From contig JAVBTY010000042.1 of NCBI GenBank assembly GCA_031555955.1, forward strand, positions 85,588 to 149,587: a DNA stretch of 64,000 nt, given 5' to 3'. How positions within the stretch are numbered: position 1 is the stretch's first letter; the number at the start of each line of letters is the position of its first letter. The notes under the pieces were generated by a model. That model ran no database searches. It worked only from the letters and a program-made list of their open reading frames with translations, and was not told the DNA's origin. Below, in pieces: positions 1-9,255 of the stretch. The position numbers were made by a program, and so were the translations under genes. The DNA comes from Azoarcus sp031555955 (lineage in GTDB: Bacteria; Pseudomonadota; Gammaproteobacteria; Burkholderiales; Rhodocyclaceae).

Positions 1-1206
1 AACCGCACCGTGTTCCTCTCTATTCTCGGCATCTCCTGGTTCTGGTTTTACGGCGCGCTGTTCCTGTCGCAGTTTCCCGCCTACGCCAAGGATGTGCTGG
101 GCGGCAACGAGAATGCCGTCATCCTGCTGCTGGCGGTGTTTTCGGTCGGCATCGGCATCGGCTCGCTGCTGTGCGAGCGGCTTTCGGCCGGGCGCATCGA
201 AATCGGCCTCGTACCGTTCGGCTCCATCGGGCTGACGCTGTTCGCGCTCGATCTGTGGTGGGGCAGCCCCGCCGTGGCGTCCGCCGCCGCGCCGCTGGCG
301 CTGGGCGAACTGCTCGCCCGGCCCGGAACCTGGCGGCTGCTCGCCGATCTGGCCGCCATCGGCATTTTTGGCGGGTTTTACATTGTGCCGCTGTATGCGC
401 TGATCCAGCGCCGCAGCGAGGCCAGCCACCGTTCCCGCATCATCGCGGGCAACAACATCCTCAACGCCCTGTTCATGGTCATCGCCGCGATCCTGGGGGC
501 GGGGCTGCTCGCGGCGGGCGCTTCCGTGGCGCACCTGTTTCTGGTGACCGCGCTGCTCAATGCGGTGGTGGCGATTTACATCTACACGCTGGTGCCGGAG
601 TTCCTGCTGCGCTTTCTCGCCTGGCTGCTGGTGCATACGGCGTACCGGCTGCGGGTGACGGGGGCGGAGCACATTCCGGAAGAAGGCCCGGTGGTGCTGG
701 CGTGCAACCACGTCAGTTTCGTCGATGCGCTGGTCGTCATGGCGGCGATCCGCAGGCCGGTGCGCTTCGTCATGGATCACCGTGTTTTCCGCCTGCCGCT
801 GCTGCGCTTCGTTTTTCGCGGAAGCGGCGCGATTCCGGTCGCTTCGGCAAAGGAAGACCCTCGCATGACGGAACGCGCTTTCGACGAAGTCGCCCGCGCC
901 CTCGAAGCGGGCGATGTGGTGGCGATCTTTCCCGAGGGCGGTATTACCGGCGATGGCGAACTGCAGCCCTTTCGCCCCGGCATCCGCCGCATTGTTGAAC
1001 GCACGCCCGCGCCGGTAATGCCGCTGGCGCTGCGTGGGCTGTGGGGCAGCCTGTTCTCGCGCGAGGGGAGCCCGGTGCTGGCGCGGCTGCGCCACGGGCT
1101 GTTCAGCCGCATCGAACTGGTTATCGGCCCCGTGCTGCCCGCCGGAGAGGCGACGCCGGAGGCGCTCCGGGCGCGTATCGCCGAACTGCGCGGCACGCGG
1201 CGCTGA
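1..1206 (+). CDS. MFS transporter/1-acylglycerol-phosphate acyltransferase fusion (5' truncated)
   Basis: The frame is open to the window's left edge, so the true start lies outside; the GTG at 10 is only the first internal start codon. Residues 1-200 of the visible part are hydrophobic with several membrane spans, like the C-terminal half of an LplT/MFS carrier. The last about 190 residues are a PlsC-type acyltransferase with the NHxxxxD motif (NHVSFVDALV, catalytic His/Asp) and the FPEGG substrate motif. Known fusions of this type pair lysophospholipid flipping across the inner membrane with re-acylation. It runs convergent to iorA. I am confident of the fold; the acyl donor and lipid substrate are inferred. 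Confidence 0.85.
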   Translation, partial: NRTVFLSILGISWFWFYGALFLSQFPAYAKDVLGGNENAVILLLAVFSVGIGIGSLLCERLSAGRIEIGLVPFGSIGLTLFALDLWWGSPAVASAAAPLALGELLARPGTWRLLADLAAIGIFGGFYIVPLYALIQRRSEASHRSRIIAGNNILNALFMVIAAILGAGLLAAGASVAHLFLVTALLNAVVAIYIYTLVPEFLLRFLAWLLVHTAYRLRVTGAEHIPEEGPVVLACNHVSFVDALVVMAAIRRPVRFVMDHRVFRLPLLRFVFRGSGAIPVASAKEDPRMTERAFDEVARALEAGDVVAIFPEGGITGDGELQPFRPGIRRIVERTPAPVMPLALRGLWGSLFSREGSPVLARLRHGLFSRIELVIGPVLPAGEATPEALRARIAELRGTRR

Positions 1207-1264
1207 GCGGAGCCGCCGTTACGCGCATCTGTCTGGCGCGGCCGGTTTCAACGCATGAAAAAAC

Positions 1265-1288
1265 GGAAGGCCGCATTCGCGGCCTTCC
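1265..1288 (-). terminator. Rho-independent terminator of iorA
   Basis: A perfect 10-bp stem (GGAAGGCCGC / GCGGCCTTCC) with a 4-nt ATTC loop lies 33 nt beyond the iorA stop. Read on the minus strand it is followed by a run of six T (plus-strand a-run at 1258-1263). It sits between convergent genes and may also slow transcription from the left. Confidence 0.85.
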
Positions 1289-1320
1289 TGTGTGCTGCCT
1301 TGCGCCGCGCGACGCGCTGC

Positions 1321-3213
1321 TTATGCCTTGACCAGATGCACGGGGAAGGTTGGGACGGCGTGGCGGATGGCCTTGGGCGCGCAGGTCTGCACGCACAGGT
1401 CGCAGCCGGTGCAGGCGGCGGTTTCGATGGTAACGAAGGCCAGTTCGACTTCCTTGCCCGAGGGCTTGACCGCTTTTTCCCGGCGCGTGACGTGGATGGC
1501 GGGGCAGCCTACATCCACGCAGTTGCCGCAGCCGGTACAGGCGGGGTCGTCCACCTCGTAGGGCTGGAGCTTTTTGTAGTGGTCGATCAGCACGCAGGGC
1601 TGGTTGGTGATGATGACGGACGGGCCGGGCGTTTTCGTTTCCTGGCGCAGCGTCCTGAACAGCACTGGCAGCTGGTAGGGGTCGACGACGTGGATGCGCT
1701 CCGGGGCGATGCCGAGGGCTTCGACGAGTTTGGCGAAATTCACGCGCGGGGCGGGGTTGCCGTAGAGGTCGCGCCCGCTGCCGGGGTTTTCCTGCCCGCC
1801 GGTCATGCCCACGGCGCGGTTGTCGAGCAGCAGGATGGTGACGTCGCCGCCGTTGTAGGCGATGTCGAGCAGACCCTGCATGCCCATGTGGAGGAAGGTG
1901 GAATCGCCGATGACAGCGACGATTTTCTTGTCCTTGTCCTCCGGGCCGCGCGCCTTGTCCATGCCCAGCGCGACGCCCATCGACGCGCCCATCGATATAC
2001 AGGTATCCAGCGCGTTCCAGGGGTGGCCCGCGCCCAGTGTGTAGCAGCCGATGTCGCCGGAAATATTCACGTTGCGCATCTGGGCAAGCGTGTAATAAAC
2101 CCCCAGGTGCGGGCAGGCCACGCACATGGTGGGCGGGCGGGGGAAGACCTTGAGCGCGGGGCGCTGGCCGATGTCTGCGGTGGAGGTTCCGGCGGGAACG
2201 GGCATTTCGCCCAGCAGGGCGGCGAGCCCCTGGCGCAGCACGGTGGGGGCGAGTTCTCCCGCCGCGGGCAGCAGATCCTTGCCGCGCACGGCGATGCCCT
2301 GCGCGCGGATTTCGGTTTCGAGCAGCGGTTCGGTTTCTTCTACCACCACCAGGGTTTCGACCTGGCCGGCCAGCTCGCGCACCAGCGCGACCGGCAGCGG
2401 GTGGGAAAAGCCCAGTTTCAGGATGGGCGCGTCGGGGAAGGTTTCCCGCACGTGCATGTAGGCCGGGCCGGAGGTGACGAAACCCACGCGGGCGTTGCTG
2501 CCCGGCTCCAGCCGGTTCAGGGGGCTGGCGGCGGACGCGGCGGCCAGCGCCTTGTCCCGCGCGAACATTTCCGGCATGTGCTGCTTCGCGTTGGCGGGCA
2601 CCATGACCCAGCGGCGGGGGTTCTTGACGAAGCCTTCCGCCGCGCGGTGCGGGCGGCGCTCGCCCACGGTGACGAGACATTTGACGTGGCACACCCGGGT
2701 GGTCATGCGCAGGATCACCGGGGCGTTGTGGGTTTCGGACAGCGCGAACGCCGCCAGCGTCATGTCATATGCTTCCTGGGAGTCGGCCGGCTCCAGCACG
2801 GGCAGGTGGGCGAAACGGCCCCAGTAGCGGGAATCCTGCTCGTTCTGCGAGGAGGAAAAGCCCACGTCGTCGGCGATGGCGATCACCAGCCCGCCGACCA
2901 CGCCGGCCAGGGTCTGGGTCATGAGCGCGTCGGAGGCGACGTTCATGCCCACGTGTTTCATTGCGCAGAAGGCGCGCGCGCCGGTCAGCGATGCGCCGAT
3001 GGCGACTTCCAGCGAGACTTTTTCGTTGACCGACCATTCCGCGTACAGGTCGGGGTACAGGGAAAGGTTTTCCAGGATTTCCGTGGATGGCGTGCCCGGA
3101 TAGGCGGCGGCGACGCGCACGCCGGATTCCCAGACGGCGCGGGCGACGGCCTCGTTGCCGGACATGAGGTGGCGCGTGCCGGCAGCGGGGGGGACTAACA
3201 GATTCGGATTCAC
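1321..3213 (-). CDS. iorA: Indolepyruvate ferredoxin oxidoreductase, alpha subunit
   Basis: Predicted 630-aa TPP-dependent 2-oxoacid oxidoreductase subunit that oxidatively decarboxylates indolepyruvate or phenylpyruvate to the aryl-acetyl-CoA with ferredoxin as acceptor. The N-terminal part is the pyrimidine-binding domain (AYPGTPSTEI), the middle has the TPP/Mg motif region (GDSTFLHMGMQGLLD...NRAVGMTGGQ), and the C-terminal 60 residues carry two [4Fe-4S] ferredoxin motifs (CTGCGNCVDVGCP and CTGCDLCVQTCAP). The start is a GTG with AAGGAA upstream. It follows paaK by 37 nt, and a strong terminator follows. The partner beta subunit gene iorB, normally adjacent, is not seen anywhere in the window. 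Confidence 0.93.
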   Translation of the reverse strand: MNPNLLVPPAAGTRHLMSGNEAVARAVWESGVRVAAAYPGTPSTEILENLSLYPDLYAEWSVNEKVSLEVAIGASLTGARAFCAMKHVGMNVASDALMTQTLAGVVGGLVIAIADDVGFSSSQNEQDSRYWGRFAHLPVLEPADSQEAYDMTLAAFALSETHNAPVILRMTTRVCHVKCLVTVGERRPHRAAEGFVKNPRRWVMVPANAKQHMPEMFARDKALAAASAASPLNRLEPGSNARVGFVTSGPAYMHVRETFPDAPILKLGFSHPLPVALVRELAGQVETLVVVEETEPLLETEIRAQGIAVRGKDLLPAAGELAPTVLRQGLAALLGEMPVPAGTSTADIGQRPALKVFPRPPTMCVACPHLGVYYTLAQMRNVNISGDIGCYTLGAGHPWNALDTCISMGASMGVALGMDKARGPEDKDKKIVAVIGDSTFLHMGMQGLLDIAYNGGDVTILLLDNRAVGMTGGQENPGSGRDLYGNPAPRVNFAKLVEALGIAPERIHVVDPYQLPVLFRTLRQETKTPGPSVIITNQPCVLIDHYKKLQPYEVDDPACTGCGNCVDVGCPAIHVTRREKAVKPSGKEVELAFVTIETAACTGCDLCVQTCAPKAIRHAVPTFPVHLVKA

Positions 3214-3250
3214 TGCGGTTCCTTGCGGTAGAAGCTTGAAAAAAGAGCGA

Positions 3251-4579
3251 TCAATGCTGGGGTTTGCCGTCCGGCGGCGTTTTGTGGCGGTGATCGACCA
3301 CGCGTACCGCCTTGCCCATCGAACGTTCGATGGCGCCGGTGGGGTGGATGCGCACGGCGCAGGAGATACCGATGAAATCCTTCAGATCCTTCTGCACCTT
3401 GGCGGCGACCCGGTCCATGTATTCCTGCCCCCGGGCGTACAGCGGCGGGCTGGCTTCGACGTTGACGGCCATCGAATCCATGAAGCCTTCGCGGAACACC
3501 TCGATCTGGTAGAAGGGCGAAAGGGTTTCCGTGCGCATCAGGATCGCTTCCACCTGGGTGGGGAAGACGTTGACGCCGCGAATGATCAGCATATCGTCCG
3601 AGCGGCCCGAAATGCGCCGCATGCGCACATGGGTGCGGCCGCACTTGCACGGGGCCGGGTCCAGCACGGAAATGTCGCGCGTGCGGTAACGCAGGATCGG
3701 GAAGGCTTCCTTCGTCAGCGAGGTGAAAACGATTTCGCCCTGCTCGCCATAGGGCAGCGTTTCGCCCGTATCGACATCCACGCATTCGACGATGAAATGG
3801 TCTTCCCAGATGTGCAGGCCGCGCTTGCCCGCCATGCACTCCATGGCGACGCCCGGCCCCATCACCTCGGACAGCCCGTAAATATCGAGCGCGGTGATGT
3901 CGAGCCGGGATTCCAGCTCGTAGCGCATTTCCTCGCTCCACGGTTCCGCGCCGAAAATGCCGACCCTGAGCGGGAGCTTCGAAAGATCAACGCCCAGCGC
4001 CTCGGCCTCTTCGGCGATATTCAGCGCGTAAGAGGGAGTACAGCACAGTGCGTCGGCGCTGAAATCGGACAGCAGCATCACCTGTTTCTGCGTCTGCCCG
4101 CCAGACATCGGAATCGCCATCACCCCCAGCGTTTCCGCGCCATAGTGCAGCCCCAGCCCGCCCGTGAACAGGCCGTAGCCGTAAGCGTTGTGCAGCCGGT
4201 CGCCGGGGCGCAGGCCCGCTGCGGCGAGCGAGCGCGCGACCAGGGCGGACCAGCTGGCGATATCGCGGCGGGTGTAGCCGACCACGGTGGGCTTGCCGGT
4301 GGTGCCCGAAGACGCGTGGATGCGGACGACCTGGTCGACCGGAACCGCGAACATACCGAACGGGTAGCTTTCGCGCAGCTGCTCCTTCTTGGTGAACGGC
4401 AGCAGCTTTATGTCGGCCAGCGTCTGGATGTGGTGCGGTTTCAGCTCCAGCTCATCCATCGCTTCCCGGTAAAAACGGGTTGTTTCGTAGCAACGCTCCA
4501 CGGTCCGCTTCAGGCGTTGCAGCTGCAGCGCCTGCAGATCCTCGCGGGGGAGCGTTTCGTTATCCACGTCAAAAATCAT
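3251..4579 (-). CDS. paaK: Phenylacetate-CoA ligase
   Basis: 442-aa AMP-forming ligase that activates phenylacetate (or a related aryl acetate) to its CoA thioester. The ATP-binding P-loop motif SSGTTGKPT is near residue 91, with the family signatures YGYGLFTGGLG and YGLSEVMGPGV, and a C-terminal PaaK-type domain; the length is the family norm. It is the first gene of a two-gene operon with iorA. IorA makes aryl-acetyl-CoA from aryl pyruvates and PaaK recovers free aryl acetates, so the pair points to phenylalanine/tryptophan or phenylacetate degradation. Confidence 0.93.
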   Translation of the reverse strand: MIFDVDNETLPREDLQALQLQRLKRTVERCYETTRFYREAMDELELKPHHIQTLADIKLLPFTKKEQLRESYPFGMFAVPVDQVVRIHASSGTTGKPTVVGYTRRDIASWSALVARSLAAAGLRPGDRLHNAYGYGLFTGGLGLHYGAETLGVMAIPMSGGQTQKQVMLLSDFSADALCCTPSYALNIAEEAEALGVDLSKLPLRVGIFGAEPWSEEMRYELESRLDITALDIYGLSEVMGPGVAMECMAGKRGLHIWEDHFIVECVDVDTGETLPYGEQGEIVFTSLTKEAFPILRYRTRDISVLDPAPCKCGRTHVRMRRISGRSDDMLIIRGVNVFPTQVEAILMRTETLSPFYQIEVFREGFMDSMAVNVEASPPLYARGQEYMDRVAAKVQKDLKDFIGISCAVRIHPTGAIERSMGKAVRVVDHRHKTPPDGKPQH

Positions 4580-4763
4580 GGGGCTTCTGCTCGCAGGGGA
4601 GTGGGAGGATAAAAAAGCGTGATGATACCCATATTCGGGCGCACAACACGGCTGGAAACGTCACGGGAAGCGCAGATTTCCCGCGCCGCGCGGGTGAAGA
4701 AAGTGGGCGCGTGCGCGGGGACCGGTGAGACAATCCGCACTCCAGCCCGACAACATCACCGCC

Positions 4764-5297
4764 ATGACCGCTTCCACCGCCGCCCTGCCGCTGGCCGCCA
4801 TCGTGTACACCCCCGCGGACGATATCGACGCCCTGATGATCGCCGCCGCGCGCGCGCTCGCGGCGCGCGGCGCGAAACCTGGCGGCGTGGTCCAGCACGC
4901 GCCCGGCGCGGGCGCATCCTGCGGCATGGAGCTGGAAGATCTCGCCAGCGGCGCGCGCTTTCCGCTGTCGCAGGATCTGGGCTCCGGCGCGAAAGGCTGC
5001 CGTCTCGATCCCGCCGCGCTTGCCCGCGCCACCGTGGCGGTGCGTGCGGCGCTTGAGGGCGGCGCGACGCTGCTGGTCATCAACAAGTTTGGCTTCCAGG
5101 AAACGTGCGGCGCGGGCCTGCGCGAAGAAATGGGGCGCGCGGCGGCGGCGGGCATTCCGCTGCTGACCGCCGTGGGCGAACGCTTTCTGGGCGACTGGGA
5201 AGCCTTTACCGGCGGCGCGGGCGTGCTGCTGCAGCCCACGCTGGAAAGCGTGCTCGGCTGGTGGGCCTCGCTGTCCCCCGCTTCCGTGGCGCAGTGA
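4764..5297 (+). CDS. DUF2478 family protein (possible nucleotide-binding protein)
   Basis: 177-aa protein from the ATG at 4764; a GTG 39 nt upstream is in frame but adds a low-quality leader. The residues AAIVYTPADDIDALMIAAARAL and a later LLVINKFG...ETCGAGLREEM stretch match the DUF2478 pattern, a small P-loop-NTPase-like family of unknown role sometimes found near molybdate genes. It is divergent from paaK and its stop overlaps the next gene's start by one base (TGATG), implying co-translation. The function is unknown. Confidence 0.7.
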   Translation: MTASTAALPLAAIVYTPADDIDALMIAAARALAARGAKPGGVVQHAPGAGASCGMELEDLASGARFPLSQDLGSGAKGCRLDPAALARATVAVRAALEGGATLLVINKFGFQETCGAGLREEMGRAAAAGIPLLTAVGERFLGDWEAFTGGAGVLLQPTLESVLGWWASLSPASVAQ

Positions 5298-5566
5298 TGG
5301 GCCGTCTTTTCGCCTGCCGCCCGGGCTGCGCCGCCTGCTGCATCGCACCGTCCATCTCCAGCCCGATTCCGGGCATGCCGGGCGGCAAGCCCGCCGGGGT
5401 GCGCTGTATCCAGCTTGATGCGCAGGACCACTGCAAGCTCTTCGGCCATGTCGAGCGTCCGGCGGTGTGCGGCTCCCTGCAGCCGGGCGCGGCCATGTGC
5501 GGCGACAGCCGCGAACACGCCATGCAGTGGCTGGCGTGGATGGAGCGGCAGACGCAGCCGGAATAA
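5297..5566 (+). CDS. YkgJ-type cysteine-cluster protein
   Basis: 89-aa cysteine-rich protein starting at the ATG that overlaps the upstream stop codon. It has CRPGCAACCIAP near the N-terminus, then C at LFGHVERPAVCG and AMCGD, the arrangement of the YkgJ/UPF0153 putative zinc- or iron-chelating family (CxxCxxCC...C...C). It is soluble with no signal peptide. It is translationally coupled to the DUF2478 gene. The biochemical role is not established for the family. Confidence 0.8.
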   Translation: MGRLFACRPGCAACCIAPSISSPIPGMPGGKPAGVRCIQLDAQDHCKLFGHVERPAVCGSLQPGAAMCGDSREHAMQWLAWMERQTQPE

Positions 5567-5681
5567 CAACAACACGCACACGCGCACGCACCGAAGACAC
5601 GCTCACGCGCCAGGGTGCGGCGGCGCCCTGTGTCTGCGTTTCTCCCGGTGCTGATTCCCGGTCGCCGGTCAGCCGTCACCG

Positions 5682-6617
5682 TCAGCCGTCAATATCATCC
5701 GCGGCCGGAAACGCCGCCGCGAGCATGTCGAGAAACGCGCGGGTCCTGGCGGGCATCAGCCGCCGCTCGGGAAAAATCGCCCAGGCCGTGGTCGCGGGCA
5801 GGTTCCAGCCGGGCAGAACGCGGCGCAGTTCGCCACGGCGCACAGAGGCGGCGGTGAAGTAGGCGGGCACGGCGGCGATGCCGCCTCCGGCGCAGGCGAG
5901 GCGGATCAGCAGTTCCGGCGAATTGGCGCTGGCGCGCGCGGGCGGCAGCCCTTCCCAGCGCGTATCGCCGTGGAACAGTGTCCACGCCTGCGGCTCGCCG
6001 TTGCGGCCCAGCAGGCACAGCCCGTGATGGCGCGGCAGTTCTTCGGGCGCGGCGGGCGCGCCGTGTTCCGCCAGGTAGCCGGGTGCGGCGTACAGCCCGC
6101 CGGGAAAGCGCGCCACGCGCCGGGCGGCGAGCGTGGCGTCGTCGGGCAGATCGCCCATGCGCAGCGCGAGATCGAAGTTTTCACCGATCAGATCCACCCG
6201 CCGTGGCGATAGATCGAGTTCCAGCCGGATTTCCGGATGCAGCGCGGTGAACGCGGCCAGCATCTCCACCAGCAGCAGGTTGGCGAAATCACTTGGCATC
6301 GACACGCGCAGCCGCCCGCTGGGCCGCGCCTGGCGGTGTTGCGCGAAAGAGGCCGCCGCGTCCGTCCCGGCGGCGATCTGGCGCGCGTGCTCCAGCAGGC
6401 CGTGCCCGAATTCGGTGAGCGAGAGGCGGCGGGTCGTGCGCAGCAGCAGGCGTTCGCCGAGCTGCTCCTCCAGCAGCGCGATGCGGCGCGACACGGTGGA
6501 GCGGGGCAGGGCGAGCCGTTGCGCCGCGCGGCTGAAGCTGCCGCTTTCCACGACGCGGGCGAAAATAAGCAGATCGTTGGCCTGGCATTGTTCCATTGTG
6601 GCAACAATGTTATCCAT
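5682..6617 (-). CDS. LysR-family transcriptional regulator
   Basis: 311-aa LTTR: an N-terminal winged helix (residues about 10-70, with the recognition segment SFSRAAQRLALPRSTVSRRIALLEEQ split over 30-57) followed by a periplasmic-binding-protein-like effector domain. It is of the subgroup regulating quinone/azo reductases and pirins. It lies divergent from azoR with an 80-bp intergenic region. Start 6617 has an AAAGG 7 nt upstream; the ATG at 6596 (residue 8) is an alternative. It likely autoregulates and activates azoR-pirin; the effector is unknown. Confidence 0.9.
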   Translation of the reverse strand: MDNIVATMEQCQANDLLIFARVVESGSFSRAAQRLALPRSTVSRRIALLEEQLGERLLLRTTRRLSLTEFGHGLLEHARQIAAGTDAAASFAQHRQARPSGRLRVSMPSDFANLLLVEMLAAFTALHPEIRLELDLSPRRVDLIGENFDLALRMGDLPDDATLAARRVARFPGGLYAAPGYLAEHGAPAAPEELPRHHGLCLLGRNGEPQAWTLFHGDTRWEGLPPARASANSPELLIRLACAGGGIAAVPAYFTAASVRRGELRRVLPGWNLPATTAWAIFPERRLMPARTRAFLDMLAAAFPAADDIDG

Positions 6618-6618
6618 T

Positions 6619-6630
6619 TAAAGGCCTTTA
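6619..6630. promoter_or_regulatory. Perfect palindrome in LysR/azoR intergenic region
   Basis: TAAAGGCCTTTA is an exact 12-bp palindrome immediately upstream of the LysR gene start in the divergent promoter region. A second inverted repeat, CATTGTT-N10-AACAATG, spans 6586-6609 over the first LysR codons. Either could be the regulator's operator. LTTR sites are usually T-N11-A, which neither shows clearly, so this is only suggestive. Confidence 0.35.
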
Positions 6631-6697
6631 CGGCTTAATTTTGGCGCAATAGAGTGCGGGCACAGCTTCTATCTTTCTATTTCAGGAGATCCGGTTC

Positions 6698-7294
6698 ATG
6701 AACATTCTTCAGATCAACGGCAGCGCCCGCAGCGAAGGCGCGTATTCCACCCGTCTCGCCAATGACATTACCGCCCGGCTGCGGCAGATCCATTCCGGGG
6801 CGACCCTGACGGTGCGCGATCTGGCGCGCAATCCGCATCCGGCGCTGGACGAGGCCGCCCTGGGCGCGCTGTTCGCCGCGCCCGCCGGGCGCACGGTGGG
6901 GCAGGCCGCGCGCGTGGCGCTGGATGACGCGCTGATTGCCGAACTCATGGCTGCCGACACGCTTGTGCTCGGGGTGCCCATGTACAACTACGGCATCTCC
7001 TCGCAGCTTAAAAACTGGATCGACGCCATCTGCCGCGCGGGCGTGACTTTCCGCTATACCGAAAAGGGGCCGGAAGGGCTGCTCAAGGGAAAGCGGGCTT
7101 ATGTCGCGTTCGCGCGCGGCGGCCGGCACCGCAACACCCTGGCCGATTCCCAGACGCCGTACTTCACCACGCTGCTCGGTTTCCTCGGCATTACCGACGT
7201 GCGCTTCATCTACGCCGAAGGGATCGCCATGGGCGAAGCCGCGCAGCAGCAGGGAATGGCCGAAGCGCAGGCCGCCATCGCGGCGCTGGGCTGA
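6698..7294 (+). CDS. azoR: FMN-dependent NADH-azoreductase/quinone reductase
   Basis: 198-aa flavodoxin-fold reductase (MNILQINGSARSEGAYST... with the FMN phosphate loop SARSEGAYST and the PMYNYGISSQLKNWID flavin/dimer motif). AzoR enzymes reduce azo dyes and quinones by two electrons using NADH. A good AGGAGA ribosome site precedes the ATG. It is divergent from a LysR gene and followed 51 nt later by a pirin gene, an arrangement typical of electrophile/quinone stress modules. Confidence 0.93.
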   Translation: MNILQINGSARSEGAYSTRLANDITARLRQIHSGATLTVRDLARNPHPALDEAALGALFAAPAGRTVGQAARVALDDALIAELMAADTLVLGVPMYNYGISSQLKNWIDAICRAGVTFRYTEKGPEGLLKGKRAYVAFARGGRHRNTLADSQTPYFTTLLGFLGITDVRFIYAEGIAMGEAAQQQGMAEAQAAIAALG

Positions 7295-7345
7295 TCCGTT
7301 CTTTTCTGCGTCCCGTTCATCCACCCACCCGCCACGGAGGCCGCC

Positions 7346-8242
7346 ATGACAGCCACGACGCACCCGATCCAGCCGGAAACCGTTACCCGCTCCCGCGCGG
7401 TGGAGCGCCTGGTGGCCGGAAAGGCCACCTCCGACGGCGCGGGCGTGCGGCTCACCCGCGTGCTCGCGCAGGCGCTGCAGCAGCGGCTGGACCCCTTCCT
7501 GCTGCTGGACGCCTTCGGCAGCGACGATCCGGGCGACTACATCGCCGGGTTCCCCGATCACCCGCACCGCGGCTTCGAAACCATCACCTACATGATCGCC
7601 GGGCGCATGCGCCACCGCGACAGCGCCGGGCACGAAGGGCTGCTGGAAAGCGGCGGCGTGCAGTGGATGACGGCCGGGCGCGGCGTGATCCACTCCGAAA
7701 TTCCGCAGCAGGAAGCCGGGCGCATGGAAGGCTTCCAGCTCTGGCTCAACCTGCCCGCGCGCGACAAGATGTGCGCCCCCTGGTACCGGGATTTCTCCGC
7801 TGCCGCGCTGCCCTCGTTCACCACGGACGGCGTCGGGGTGACCGTGATCGCTGGCGCCAGTCACGGCGTGGCCGGCGCGGTCACGCGCACAGCCACCGCG
7901 CCGCTCTACCTCGACCTGCGCATGCTGCCTGGCGCGCGTTTCAGCCAGACGATTCCGGCGGCGCATAACGCCTTTCTCTACGTTTATCGCGGCGCGGTGA
8001 CGGTGGAGGGAACCGAAGCGCCCGCGCAGCGCCTGGCCATTCTCACCAGCACAACGGAAAGCGACGGCGTCGTGATCGGGGCCGGGGCCGAAGGCGCGCG
8101 CGTGCTGCTGATCGCCGGGCAGCCGCTGCGCGAACCCATCGTCCAGCACGGCCCCTTCGTCATGAACACCCCGCAGCAGATCTACGAAACGCTGGCCGAT
8201 TTCCGCGACGGGTGTTTCGCGGAGTGCGCGGGGGGCGGCTGA
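7346..8242 (+). CDS. Pirin family protein (bicupin, possible quercetin 2,3-dioxygenase)
   Basis: 298-aa bicupin. The N-terminal cupin carries the pirin metal motif FPDHPHRGFETITYM with further His/Glu at HRDSAGHEG and GRGVIHSE (ligands His, His, His, Glu). The C-terminal pirin domain follows (residues about 180-285). Bacterial pirins such as YhhW degrade quercetin, others modulate enzymes. It is probably co-transcribed with azoR, so a role in handling aromatic or quinone compounds is the best guess. Confidence 0.9.
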   Translation: MTATTHPIQPETVTRSRAVERLVAGKATSDGAGVRLTRVLAQALQQRLDPFLLLDAFGSDDPGDYIAGFPDHPHRGFETITYMIAGRMRHRDSAGHEGLLESGGVQWMTAGRGVIHSEIPQQEAGRMEGFQLWLNLPARDKMCAPWYRDFSAAALPSFTTDGVGVTVIAGASHGVAGAVTRTATAPLYLDLRMLPGARFSQTIPAAHNAFLYVYRGAVTVEGTEAPAQRLAILTSTTESDGVVIGAGAEGARVLLIAGQPLREPIVQHGPFVMNTPQQIYETLADFRDGCFAECAGGG

Positions 8243-8346
8243 CGTCCTGCCGGTCGCGCCCCCTTGGCGGGCGGGACGATTTCACCGATGATCGGCAGCC
8301 TGTTTTCACGGCGGTTTCCGCCAGACATTTTTCAGGAGTCGATCCT

Positions 8347-9255
8347 ATGCAGGTCGGATTTATCGGACTGGGCCTGATGGGCCGCCCCATGGCGCTGAAT
8401 CTGATAAAGGCGGGCCATACGGTTTATGTGTGGAGCCGCCGCCGCGCATCCATGCAGCCTTTGCTCGACGCGGGCGCGGGCGATTGCGCGAGCGCCGCCG
8501 AGGCGGCATCGCGGGCGGAAGTCACTATCAGCATGGTGGCCGATGCGCCGGATGTGGAGCAGGTGACGCTGGGGCCGGCGGGCGTGGCCGGGGGGGCCGG
8601 GCCGGGGCTGATCCACGTGGATATGAGCACTATCGCTCCGGCGGCGGCGCAGTCCATCGCCGCGCGCCTGGCCGGGCGCGGCGTGGCGATGCTGGATGCG
8701 CCGGTGTCGGGCGGCGAGGCGGGGGCCATCGCGGGCACGCTCACGATCATGGCGGGCGGCGCGCGGGAGGACTTCGACCGGGTGAAGCCGCTGTTCGACG
8801 CTATGGGCAAAACCGCCACGTACATTGGCGCGGCGGGCGCGGGCCAGGTCGCCAAGGCGTGCAACCAGATTCTGACCGGCGTGGGCATTGCGGCGGTGGC
8901 GGAGGCGCTCAACTTCGCCGCGAAAAGCGGGGTGGATGCGGCGAAGGTGCGCGAGGCGTTGCTTGGCGGCTTTGCGTATTCGCGCATTCTGGAAGCTCAC
9001 GGGCAGCGCATGCTGGAGCGCGACTTCAGGCCTGGCTTCAAGGCGTGGATGCACCAGAAGGATCTGCGCATCGTCATGGAAGAGGCGCACCGCCTCGGGC
9101 TGAGCCTGCCTTCGTCGGCTGCGACGGCGCAGATGTTCAATGCCGTGGTCGGTAGCGGCATGGGTGAAGAAGACTCCATCGCCCTGCTGCGGCTGCTGGA
9201 GCGGATGAGCGGCGGCGAGGGCGTAGAAACAGCCCGCACGGCGGGCGAAGCATGA
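8347..9255 (+). CDS. NAD(P)-dependent beta-hydroxyacid dehydrogenase (tartronate semialdehyde reductase/3-hydroxyisobutyrate dehydrogenase family), copy 1
   Basis: 302 aa from the ATG at 8347 (an AGGAG site lies just upstream). Rossmann motif GFIGLGLMGRPMALNL at residues 4-19, the family substrate signature VDAPVSGGEAGA (here LDAPVSGG), and the catalytic-Lys segment GAGQVAKACNQI. It belongs to the GlxR/GarR/MmsB group. The exact substrate cannot be read from sequence. Its stop overlaps the start of the next gene, a paralogue, by 4 nt. Confidence 0.88.
   Translation: MQVGFIGLGLMGRPMALNLIKAGHTVYVWSRRRASMQPLLDAGAGDCASAAEAASRAEVTISMVADAPDVEQVTLGPAGVAGGAGPGLIHVDMSTIAPAAAQSIAARLAGRGVAMLDAPVSGGEAGAIAGTLTIMAGGAREDFDRVKPLFDAMGKTATYIGAAGAGQVAKACNQILTGVGIAAVAEALNFAAKSGVDAAKVREALLGGFAYSRILEAHGQRMLERDFRPGFKAWMHQKDLRIVMEEAHRLGLSLPSSAATAQMFNAVVGSGMGEEDSIALLRLLERMSGGEGVETARTAGEA

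Noticed and set aside
1255..4612. Long plus-strand open frames (about 647 and 485 codons) over iorA and paaK
   Set aside because: Low-complexity His/Gly/Ala-rich translations, antisense to motif-bearing genes.
6677..8149. Minus-strand frame of about 490 codons over azoR and pirin
   Set aside because: Antisense shadow; azoR and pirin have complete motifs and good ribosome sites on the plus strand.
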